Assembly: GCA_949825025.1 (NCBI GenBank)
Contig: OX463788.1
Location: 24,031,069-24,095,068, forward strand
Length of the DNA stretch: 64,000 nucleotides
Reading direction: 5' to 3'
From: Siphlonurus alternatus
Lineage: Eukaryota > Arthropoda > Insecta > Ephemeroptera > Siphlonuridae
Shown: in pieces, positions 23,301-64,000 of the stretch
How the letters are laid out: every line of letters starts with the position of its first letter
Position numbering within the stretch: the stretch's first letter is position 1
The notes under the pieces: model-generated
Database searches by the model: none
What the model saw: the letters and a program-made list of their open reading frames with translations, nothing else
What the model was told of the DNA's origin: nothing
Made by a program: the position numbers and the translations under genes

Positions 23301-24236
23301 AAGATCTTACAAAATCAAAATTATCTTATTTACAAAAAAAAATCACATTTTTTAATTAAAAATTATTTGTAGAAGGATAACATATATGCCAGACCACTTT
23401 TATACCATGTTTTGCCCATTTCTTGGTCACTTTATGTTTACCTTACAAGATCTTTTAAGATCTTACAAGAACTTGCGCAAATTTTTTGAGCAGATAGTTT
23501 CGGTAAATTTTGACAGACACAATAGTCTTTTAACAAACATAGCTTTTACTGATTCTAATTTATCAAAGTCGGATACAGATAAATGAGGCCATACGATTTC
23601 AATACCATAAGTGGCCACAGGGGCGACTTTTAAATTAAATAGTTTGAGCCCTGTTTTGACGGATAGACCAGACAGACCTGAGATAGTGTACATAACGGTA
23701 ATAGCATTCTTACATCTTTCTGTTATATGTTTAGAAAAAGAGAGCCCTGTCATTTGAAGTACTATGCCGAGATATTTAAATGAATTTAGGAATTCAATCT
23801 TTTGACCGTCGCAATAAATTTCATCGTTTTTGCACAGCGGTCCGCCTCTTCTAAACTTTACAACCTTGGTTTTCTCTGTGTTAATTTCTAGACCATTTGT
23901 TTTGGCCCAGATGGATAGATTGTTTAGCGCTTTTTGTAGCTTGATTTTGCTCTTTGAAATAATAGCAAGATCATCTGCATATAAATTTAGTAAGACTTGA
24001 TCTAAAATTATATAATAATGAATCGTATATTAAACATTGAGTGTTTGTGGATGGATTAATTAATAATATCGGAAAGTGAACAGAAATTATTTTGTCTTTT
24101 TTCTACACCCTACCTTCCATTAATATAATAAAATATAATATATATCCGCATAAAAGATTCAAGTTAATTAGTTTACTAAAGTTTCATTACCATTTGCAAC
24201 ATTCGACAAATAGACGATGAATGAAGCTCAAATGAA

Positions 24237-24412
24237 GCGCGGATCCAAGGGGGGGGGTATGGGGGGGGCGATTGCCAAAAGGTCCCAAAATACATTGAAA
24301 GTGTTACCACCTCCACCCGTAGTAACCCCTTCTACTCCAAATTTTAACATTGCGAGATAGGGCACCGCCACCTCCTCCCACCCCGCCACGAGCTGGATCC
24401 GCCCCTGTATAA
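24237..24412. mobile_element. Decayed hAT-like MITE with GCGGATCC ends
   Basis: GCGCGGATCCAAGG near 24237 and CTGGATCCGCCCCTG ending near 24412 are imperfect inverted repeats like those of the 14378-14546 element, again bordering G-runs and C-rich segments. No target duplication could be recognised. Confidence 0.5.
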
Positions 24413-24436
24413 AATCAATATGAATTCATTACAAAG

Positions 24437-24760
24437 GAGTATTGTCCTCAATTTTTTTTATTGCAGAAATGGATAGAGCGTGCAAAAATATGCTACTCTG
24501 ATTTTTTTCAGATTTTTTTACAGCCCGGCGGGAAGTATTTTTAAAAAATCATTGAAAGTCCTTTTTGTGACGTCACGCGGCGGCAAGTCCTATCTTTTTC
24601 TTAAGGAGCGGCGTCTCGTGATGTCACAAAAATAACTTTCAATAATTTTTTAAAAATAATTCCCGGGCTCTAAAAAATCTGAAAAAAATCAGGGTAGCAT
24701 ATAACTTTGCACCCTCGATCTATCCATTTCTGCAATAAAAAAAATTGAGGTCAATACTCC
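24437..24760. mobile_element. Foldback MITE of the TTATTGCA(GAAATGGATAGAG) family
   Basis: GGAGTATTGTCCTCAATTTT and, inverted, AAAATTGAGGTCAATACTCC form the ends; TTGCAGAAATGGATAGAG and its complement follow inward. The centre contains TGACGTCAC and its inverted partner. The arms match along nearly the full length. Confidence 0.85.
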
Positions 24761-24905
24761 AATGGAACTTTGAACTCGGAAGAAATTTAAAATACAAAAA
24801 ATATTTATAAAATTTAAATTTTTGCGACCAAATGTCCTTGCGACCAAATGTCTATGCGACCAAATGTCCTTCGACCAAATGTCTTTCGACGAAAATTCCG
24901 GCTCC

Positions 24906-25477
24906 CGTATATATGTGTACATGTGTCAAATTTATATAAAAAAAATACCCACAGAAATTTCAGATGAATTCTAATACTATAATTCATAATTATAATACAA
25001 GCCATGCAAAAAATATCCAACAGAATAGAAATAACCTTTCTCTAACTGATAATGGTCCTTACAACTCTGTATCCTTACTATATTAAGGAATATAAAGAAA
25101 TATACTTTGTTCAAAAATGTATTAAAGAAAATTTTACTAATTAAGGAGTACTATGATGTAAAACAATTTTTCCATCATGAAACCAAAATTGTTGAAAAAG
25201 ATATCCTTAAAGTTACAACATTAAAAAATATTCAAAATTATTCATAAAATGTTGTACATGATATGTATAGGGAGCCTAAAATAAGAAGCATATCCCTCCA
25301 AGTCTTATGGATTCATATTTATAAAAAATATTTATGTATCTTCTGACGAGACTACATTAACTTCAGGTCTATAAATGATGTGTTTGTTTTGTTGTTTGTT
25401 TTAGTATTTATACATTGACAAGACTAAATGCTGACAATGCTGTATATATTGTAACAATATAATGTTTGTTACTGTAT
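24906..25477. other. AT-rich spacer, no recognised gene
   Basis: Nothing beyond AT-rich sequence was recognised in this stretch. Confidence 0.35.
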
Positions 25478-25782
25478 GGAGTATCGACCTCAATTTTTTA
25501 TTTATTTTTTTTTTTTTTTTTTACTGCAGAAATGGATAGAGGGTGCAAAGTTATGCTACCCTGATTTTTTTTTAAAGCCCGGGAACTATTTTTAAAAAAT
25601 TATTGAACATTCTTTTTTTGACGTCTCGCGGCGCCGTTCCTTAAGAAAAAGATAGGACTTGCCGCTACGTGACGTCACAAAAAGGACTATCAATAATTTT
25701 TTAAAAATACTTCCCGGACTCTAAAAAATCTGAAAAATATCAGGGTAGCATAACTTTGCACGCTCTATCCATTTCTGCAATT
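25478..25782. mobile_element. Foldback MITE of the TTATTGCA family (second copy)
   Basis: It starts GGAGTATCGACCTCAATTTT and has CTGCAGAAATGGATAGAGGG, the AGCCCGGGAACT block and a GACGT(C)-containing centre, then the same blocks inverted, ending at CCATTTCTGCAA. The right outer tip (TTGAGGTC...) is missing, so it is truncated. Confidence 0.8.
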
Positions 25783-26447
25783 GTCTAAGTTTGAATATTG
25801 TGTGAATCTGTATTTTTTTACTGACTCATTCTACACATAATATAATATGTGTTATAATAAAATATTTGTCAAAAAATAAAAATACATTCTGTTCTAAAAA
25901 AAAATTAAACAATTTTTAATTCGAATTGCTCCAAGGTAAATTATTTGAAACTTGAAAGATTTATTTATTTGAATTATTAACTGTGATAAATACACTTTCA
26001 TAATTTCTTTGTGGTTAATTGACTGTAAAAGAATAAAATATTGTATTAAAATTAAGAGTCTAAAGAGATATTTTTAATTTTATAAACCTTCAATTGCACA
26101 CTCCAATCGAATAAAAATTCCGATTCGGCCATATTTTCCGGACAATTTTAATTGAATGGAGCCTTGATTAATTGATTTGTGTTTTTGGCCAATTGACACA
26201 TTTTGGTCATTTAATTATGCCCCCAGAATGGATCTAATGTACTTTGGTCATAATTAATGAGCGCCGACATGGGTCAGTATATAATAAAATACTGTATAGT
26301 GCTGACAGGCTGACAGCAAATATTTATAATGTGTTGCACTAAAGCCACTAATCGCATTGCTGCCTCAATCTTTTTGACTATACTTCACTCTGCTTTTTAA
26401 ATGGCAAGCAAAATTACTATTTACATTAATGCTTTTATAAAATTTTC

Positions 26448-26453
26448 TTTATT
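26448..26453 (-). terminator. Candidate poly(A) signal of the Spatzle-like gene
   Basis: TTTATT on the plus strand reads AATAAA on the minus strand, about 230 nt past the stop codon at 26684-26686. It is the nearest canonical signal I see. Confidence 0.5.
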
Positions 26454-26683
26454 TATAGTATTCAAACATAATTGTTTTTATACACTGATTTTCATTGTTT
26501 CATTTCAAATATCATACAATAAAATGAATTAATATAAAGATTACAGTTCTTACAACATTTATCAACAATTATTTTAAAACATACACTTTGTGTTATATGA
26601 TCAAGTCTTGTACAAATCAACACTGTCGTGTAATAGTCATTATTTTTTACATGTTCTGTGTTGGTAAGTTTCACAAACACAGA

Positions 26684-59040
<32,357 letters not shown>

Positions 59041-59084
59041 GATTTTTAATTAATATTAGTTGTTCTTAAGTGGAAGCTAGCACA

Positions 59085-59093
59085 ATATATAAA
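59085..59093 (-). promoter_or_regulatory. TATA-like box upstream of exon 1
   Basis: The minus strand reads TTTATATATTG here, some 45-55 nt before the ATG at 59040. If used, the 5' UTR would be only about 20 nt. Confidence 0.4.
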
Positions 59094-59209
59094 CACAACT
59101 GTTAGGTAAAGTCATGAAATCGTTCTAGACGTCGAAGACAAGCTGACACCAGCAGCGACGATTTCTCTACACATTCTCACGGGGCTCACTGAGCGAAAGT
59201 CAATCTCAG

Positions 59210-59500
59210 ACTGAGTGTTGTGCTTAGCTGCTGCTAAGGCAGCGATGAACGTGCGTGAGCCGTGAGTCCCGCGCACTCACTTGTCTCCATCCACACCGTG
59301 AGTCGCCGTGGGTTGAAGGTAGGGAGGAGGGGGGCACGCGTCGCGAGACAAAGATCACGTGGTTTCCACGCTTCCTTCCTCGGTCGGGCGCCTGCCGCCA
59401 CAGTAGTGACATCACGCAACCGGTTTGTCAGTTCTCCATCGTCGGCTTGTATGAACCAATCGTCTCTATGTGCAGGCCTATTTGTGTAAGTGACTCCACT
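59210..59500. promoter_or_regulatory. CpG- and GC-rich region upstream of the Spatzle-like gene
   Basis: In an AT-rich neighbourhood these ~290 bp are GC-rich, with many CpGs (CGCGTCGCGAG, CGGTCGGGCG), an E-box CACGTG at about 59357 and a CRE-like TGACATCA near 59407. Short frames on both strands show no known domain. I read it as a promoter or enhancer. Confidence 0.4.
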
Positions 59501-60160
59501 ATGCATGCATGAGAGATGGAGACATAAAAGAGAGAGTTGAAATACAGGCCTATAGTTCATTTCAATTTTATCATGTGTATCTCATGGTCCTTAATTAGTC
59601 ATTCAATAATTATACGGTGGTAGAATGTTAGAATTATAATACATCTCTTTAACTTGGCAGCGTAGTTTTTTTTTTAAAAAAAAAAAAAAAGAAGAAGAGA
59701 AAATGTGTTTTTAAATTTGTTTGAAATAAATAATGTATTTACTACAATACATGACTACTAAAAACACTATTTGATAGATAGTACGTACTTACGTAGTATA
59801 TATGGCACGATTATCCGAGCTAGGCTCTAAAGTAACCAAAAAAAACAACAATAAATTTAAACACATTGAAGGAATTTGTAATACTGTATTATATACTTCC
59901 TTATCTTCAAAATCGGATGGTGATGCACGCCAATTATTCAAATAATTGAGCAATCTTTGATTAAATTTAACATTTTTCTTTCTCGAAACCATTTTCACGT
60001 ATAAAAAATATGAAAATTTGCAATTTGCTCTCCTAAGAGCTTTTCGTGATTTTTTGACGGGAAAACGGTTTGAAGAAAAAAAAATTTGTTTTGAGCACTT
60101 TTTGGTTAGAACATCGCTAAATTTTTGTCACAAAACCTAACTCTTTTTTTTTTTTTTTAG
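59501..60160. other. Spacer with an unassigned open frame
   Basis: The minus-strand frame 59998-59789 (69 residues, MKMVSRKKNVKFNQRLLNYL onward) is not recognised and may be chance. An A-run and T-run stand at 59666-59690. Confidence 0.3.
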
Positions 60161-60256
60161 ATATTTGAGGATCTTTGTCAGGCAGACCCCATGTTAAGCG
60201 ATGCCTTCACCCTGATTCTCGTTTTTGTTCTGGAATACCTGAAAAACCTAAGATAG
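60161..60256 (+). CDS. Candidate terminal exon, unknown protein
   Basis: A strong acceptor (CTCTTTTTTTTTTTTTTTAG) precedes 31 codons and TAG: IFEDLCQADPMLSDAFTLIL and then VFVLEYLKNLR. Codon content is unlike the AT-rich surroundings. No family is recognised and no partner exon was found. Confidence 0.3.
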   Translation: MFEDLCQADPMLSDAFTLILVFVLEYLKNLR

Positions 60257-61103
60257 ATATTTTTTGGATTTCAGTTTGATATTGGTTAATTTGTGATCAA
60301 GTTAATGATATTTTAATGTTAATATGAGCAATAATTAAAACTATATTCTGCTATTATTATATTTTAAAATATTATTACACAAAATTCTCAAAATCTTTGT
60401 AGAATCTATACATGTATCCTCCATACATGGAAATTTCCCCGGCTATATATTATATGCATGACGTCACGTCGGTTTACCCACTTACAATTGTTGTCTGCAA
60501 AATTACGTCCTGTGTCACACTTCCTGACGTCACTGCTGACCTCTACAAGCGCAGGTCAACTGTGACCTGTAGCGTGACATGAAGTTCGAGGTCATTTAGT
60601 GCTGCGTGCATAAATTGCATTTTTCGTACTCAGTTGATATATATAATATAATAATTATGTATGAATTATTATGTAGTTGCATGCGCAAAGCTATTAATGA
60701 AAAGCTATAATTTCTGTTCTATAAATGATAATACTTATTATCAAGTACTTTAAAATTATACATGGTTTACAACTACACAGTGCACACACTATCATATAAA
60801 TTAATATTATAAGTTAAATGTTAAATGTCACCGTACCCGTGGCAACAGCCCCTCAATATTTTCCAAACTGTCCATATAATATAAAGGATAAAATTATTAT
60901 TAGTTTGCTGATGGAAAAAAGCAACAAATTCGATGTAGATTTTGAGTGGTTAATTTGTTCCTTTTTTAAAAATACACCGATGTAATTGTTTAATTGACTA
61001 AAAAGCCACCTATCCCCATTTAAAACAATACTAATCGTCAATGCTAAATATCTCGAAAAATTTACCGATTTTGTTCATTTTTTATGTAAATTAATTTCAA
61101 GGT
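60257..61103. other. AT-rich spacer with CRE-like words
   Basis: Two TGACGTCA-type sites (about 60459 and 60523) sit in a slightly GC-richer patch, 60450-60610. No gene recognised. Confidence 0.3.
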
Positions 61104-61107
61104 TTAA

Positions 61108-61454
61108 GGGTAAGGTAACGCCACCAATGTTAAAAAAAATCCCTCTCACAAAAATTCTGAAAAAAATTTAAAATGTTCTCCTCTATACCCCCTATCAGTA
61201 CCTAAAATATCAGGTATACAAATACGATCTAGTTTTTGAGTTATAAAATTTTAAAGTTGACTACTTTAACATGGAGAAATGAAACTCCCATGTTAAATTG
61301 GTCAACTTTAAAAATTCATAACTCAAAAACTAGATCGTATTTGTATACCTGATATTTTAGCTACTGATAGGGGGTGTAGAGGAGAACATTTTAAATTTTT
61401 TTCAGAATTTTTGTGAGAGGGATTTTTTTTAACATTGGTGGCGTTACCTTACCC
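61108..61454. mobile_element. 347-bp palindromic MITE flanked by TTAA (copy 2)
   Basis: Same length and almost the same sequence as 12481-12827 but in opposite orientation, as seen from the asymmetric centre (ACTTTAACATGGAGAAATG here against its complement there). TTAA stands at 61104-61107 and 61455-61458. Confidence 0.92.
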
Positions 61455-61458
61455 TTAA

Positions 61459-62033
61459 TAAATTTTTAAGACCATTTTTCTTACCACTGACATTAGACAT
61501 TAATCCTGTAAGCCTTACGTTTTTTATTTGATTAAAATTAATTGGCGTTAAGCTTGATACGATATGCAGCCAGCAAAGTAAACCTTTTAAAGTCTTTTAT
61601 GGTTCTATCATATGAAAAATTGAGTTTCTTTAAAGAAGCATATTAATTAAGAGAGAAAAAAAGTTCTCCCCCCCCCCCCGCTCTCCCCCACCTGAACTAT
61701 TTCTTTGTGAATGGTGACTGCGGTGCATGAGTAATATATATACAGAATATATGATAATTATTAACAGGCGTCCCAACAAAGGAAATAAGAGTCCGTACTT
61801 ATTTTTTCTTATTAAGTTATTACCAAAAAAGATATTGGTGATCTTATCACAGAGGGATGCCGATGACACTATTCATACAATAATAATTGCTAAATCAAGT
61901 TCTATAAGATGAGTAAGACCAATCATCTTATTTTTCACGCTCCTCAGCCTGAACCATTAAATATTACGATCGATGTAGAAAAACTTGAGATGCATAGTGA
62001 AGTAATTTTTTGTAGCCTATAGTTACAGAAACT
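61459..62033. other. AT-rich spacer, no recognised gene
   Basis: A C-run lies at 61669-61679. Nothing else is supported. Confidence 0.35.
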
Positions 62034-62091
62034 ATGTGGCTGTTCCAGGGTAATGTTTCTACTTAGAAACATTACCCTGGAACAGCCACAT
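62034..62091. repeat. 58-bp near-perfect hairpin with 2-nt loop
   Basis: ATGTGGCTGTTCCAGGGTAA runs into TGTTTCTA, loop CT, and then the exact complement to GCCACAT. The pairing is perfect over 28 bp. Confidence 0.9.
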
Positions 62092-62897
62092 TAATTATTT
62101 ATAAGTGTCTCCGACTAAATATACAGCATTCAAGGGCATACAGTTAAAATTTCTCTCTGTATTGAAAATCTTTATACCAGTACAGATTATTAAAAAAAAG
62201 ATACCTTTTCAATTTAAATTTTACTGGATGAAACATTATAATAAGGGCCAGGCTAATGTACGCGTAACTGATATAATCTTGTTGGAAGAAAAAAAAATGT
62301 AGTGGAGTGATTCTCTGATTCTGCATGTCTGTATTATAAGTGAACGTACAGCTTAACATTTCAGCTGTATAGCAGATATCAATGTAATATGAATCGAAAC
62401 TTCCTTTCAATAACATGCATAAAGTCAATGACATTTTCATTGCAATCGAGTTATAAAATACCTCCTCCATGGCCGTACGTCAGAACATTAACGATTAAAT
62501 TACTAATATACAGTATAGTATATACTGATAATGTATATAAACTACATGCATATGCATAAAAATATTATAAATTGCATGTTCCAGGCCTACCAACATATAC
62601 ATATCTGGGCAGTGCGAACTTTATCATTGCGCTGTGTGTGGACGATGCAGGATGCAACACAGTCTATGGAGGTACAATAAACCTGAACATTTTTAGTATG
62701 GCTAGACTTGGTGCTCTTTTACCTCTCCCAAAACTTTGAGAACTCTCCCCCTACCAAGTGTATTTATTTCTAAGAGTGTTAAATTTGTTAAAAAATACCC
62801 AGAAAAGTTTAAAACAAACAATACTGTATATACAAATAGTGTACACACTGTAGGACTGTACTCTGTACTCTCATATAATTATAATACAAGAAGAGCA

Positions 62898-62937
<40 letters not shown>

Positions 62938-63203
62938 TATATATATATATAATTATATTATATTCATAAAAACAGTGCTTGTCTCTCTCTTGCTATAAAA
63001 GAGTCCATATATATAATATAAATATATAATAGTATATATCCCTCATCCCTTCCTTAAAATAAACTACCTGAAAGTTTTTGAAAAAATTAGACTATAAACA
63101 GTATAAACAGTTTAAAGTATCTTTGCATGATTTTTTTAAGGAGAAGAACTATTATGATGTAAAAGAATTTACTCACGTGTTGTCAGTATAAAAAGTCTTA
63201 ATT
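62092..63203. other. AT-rich spacer with short microsatellites
   Basis: (TA) and (TG) runs at 62898-62956. The minus-strand frame 62470-62144 (108 residues) is not recognised. Confidence 0.3.
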
Positions 63204-63444
63204 AAATTCTGCATTGGGTGTATTGGTTTGATTTATTATGTAATTACATTATGTACTTTGAAATTTATATATATATATATATATTTCAAAGTACATAATG
63301 TAATTACATAATAAATCAAACCAATACACCCAATGCAGAATTTTGGGATGCAGATTGGGAGTTTTATTAAGTTCTGTGACATATATATACATGTATATAT
63401 ATGTCACAGAACTTAATAAAACTCCCAATCTGCATCCCAAAATT
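63204..63444. repeat. Two adjoining perfect hairpins
   Basis: Hairpin 1, 63204-63343, has arms AAATTCTGCATTGGGTGTAT onward around a (TA)n centre. Hairpin 2, 63339-63444, has arms AATTTTGGGATGCAGATTGG onward around an ACATATATATACATGT-type centre. Each arm pair looks perfect, and the two hairpins share 5 bp. Confidence 0.9.
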
Positions 63445-63517
63445 GTAAATCTGCAACTCCTTATTACCTCGATCTTGAATCTTGAAGCTGCTGGGTCCAC
63501 AAATCAGGCTATCTATC

Positions 63518-63519
<2 letters not shown>

Positions 63520-63595
<76 letters not shown>
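63520..63595. repeat. (AT)n microsatellite
   Basis: About 36 AT units right after the double hairpin region. Confidence 0.95.
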
Positions 63596-63598
<3 letters not shown>

Positions 63599-63890
63599 GT
63601 AAATTTCATGCTGTTCCATAGCACACGGTATCTCCTTAGAACGACTAGTTGAAACTTAAAGAAGTTTTGTTCTCGACTATTTTCGTTGAATTTTGGAGCA
63701 GTTCACCTTTAAAAAATACCGTACTATACCGAGAATTTCTGAGAAACTATTAAAAATAAACTTATAATTATGAACTGTTTAAAATCATAAAATTAATGAA
63801 CAAATAAATACCAGCTCTTATATAAATAGTAAATCAATAATTCTGTATTTAATCCATATGGATGTTAATTTCAAGTGTATTATTTTATAT

Positions 63891-64000
63891 CTGTCAGTTT
63901 CGAGTTTAGAACAAAAAAAATATTCACTAGGTCTCTTTTTTGATTTTTCAAAAGCATTTGATTGCCTCCCCCCCGATATATTCATTTCCAAACATCGCTC
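63891..64000 (+). pseudogene. Non-LTR reverse-transcriptase segment cut by the window end
   Basis: The frame reads LEQKKYSLGLFFDFSKAFDC and then LPPDIFISKH up to the last base. LFFDFSKAFD is reverse-transcriptase motif A, with both aspartates. Only ~36 codons are inside the window, so intactness cannot be judged; listed as pseudogene because it is partial here. Confidence 0.75.

Larger units (their letters stand above)
19892..23494. mobile_element. 3.6-kb non-coding TIR element built of CTTG-rich repeats
   Basis: The left tip CCCTGCTCAAAAAAATTGCG and right tip (inverted) TCTGCTCAAAAAATTTGCGC both continue into CAAG(A/T)(A/T)CTTG, giving ~27-bp TIRs. A TA stands outside each end (19890-19891 and 23495-23496); taking the element out with one TA joins the reverse-transcriptase frame. 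The interior has three zones: a dense CAAGATCTTG field (19895-20520), a middle without repeats (20520-21930), and ~8 units of 162 bp (21930-23300). There is no transposase, so it must move, if at all, with proteins made elsewhere. Confidence 0.82.
19501..24005 (-). pseudogene. 5'-truncated non-LTR reverse transcriptase, split by a 3.6-kb insertion
   Basis: Read on the minus strand from 24005: NLYADDLAIISKSK (catalytic YADD), LEINTEKTKVVKF, FKYLGIVLQ, then VAPVATYGIEIVWP, up to KFTET near 23497. The frame resumes at 19889 as RLAYKLIDSNYF, exactly across a shared TA, and continues (after one frameshift in a T-run) to CKHWCLPKLDRSNVRNVLTRQAVHG at about 19730-19650, a typical C-terminal region of these enzymes. 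Everything upstream of YADD is missing, as in 5'-truncated LINEs. The element at 19892-23494 broke it. Confidence 0.82.
18933..24905. mobile_element. ~6-kb composite bounded by inverted GGACATTTGGTCG repeat arrays
   Basis: The left end (18933-19108) reads GGG..GG.ATTTTCGTCG and then about eight 15-16-bp units of the GGACATTTCGTCGCAA type. The right end (24822-24905) is its reverse complement with about five units, ending CGACGAAAATTCCGGCTCCC. The matching tips suggest one DNA element. Its inside holds a reverse-transcriptase remnant, which is itself split by the TIR element at 19892-23494. No transposase was found. That both ends belong to one insertion is inference from their homology and opposite orientation. 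Confidence 0.6.

Overview
The window is a piece of an AT-rich, intron-bearing animal genome. Two cellular genes can be supported; nearly everything else is transposable-element sequence. A Spatzle-like Toll ligand with a protease-activation site points to a protostome, most likely an arthropod, but the species cannot be read from the sequence.

Layout. 1-4100: an unidentified flank, a small inverted repeat, and a ~2.2 kb DNA element (1808-3984) whose inverted ends carry short tandem repeats and which holds a decayed gene. 4114-8319 (+): one long exon encoding a 1401-residue protein with a Q/N-rich repeat region and a C-terminal PARP (ADP-ribosyltransferase) domain. 8320-18930: a decayed RTE-like reverse transcriptase and several palindromic or terminal-inverted-repeat (TIR) elements. 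18933-24905: three-level nesting: a DNA element with repeat-bearing ends, inside it a 5'-truncated non-LTR reverse transcriptase, and inside that a 3.6 kb non-coding TIR element made of CAAGATCTTG-type and 162-bp repeats. Two palindromic elements follow.

26684-59040 (-): a secreted Spatzle-like cystine-knot protein, rebuilt here from ten small exons (1227 nt, 408 residues, all phases compatible). Its introns are full of elements. The largest event is in the last intron, where three R4/Dong-like retroelement units sit head to tail in TAA microsatellite tracts; the middle one is almost full length, with reverse transcriptase and restriction-like endonuclease. 59041-64000: promoter-like CpG-rich DNA, a TTAA-flanked palindrome, strikingly perfect hairpins and the start of another reverse transcriptase cut by the window end.

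The two genes have no evident functional link beyond a possible shared innate-immunity theme (Toll ligand; PARP of the PARP7/11/12 type). The most unusual signals are the PARP with a Ser at the catalytic Tyr position, the 3.6 kb element whose removal at a TA restores the reverse-transcriptase frame, the R4-like array in TAA tracts, the TTAA-flanked palindrome families, and the tandem hairpins near the right end.
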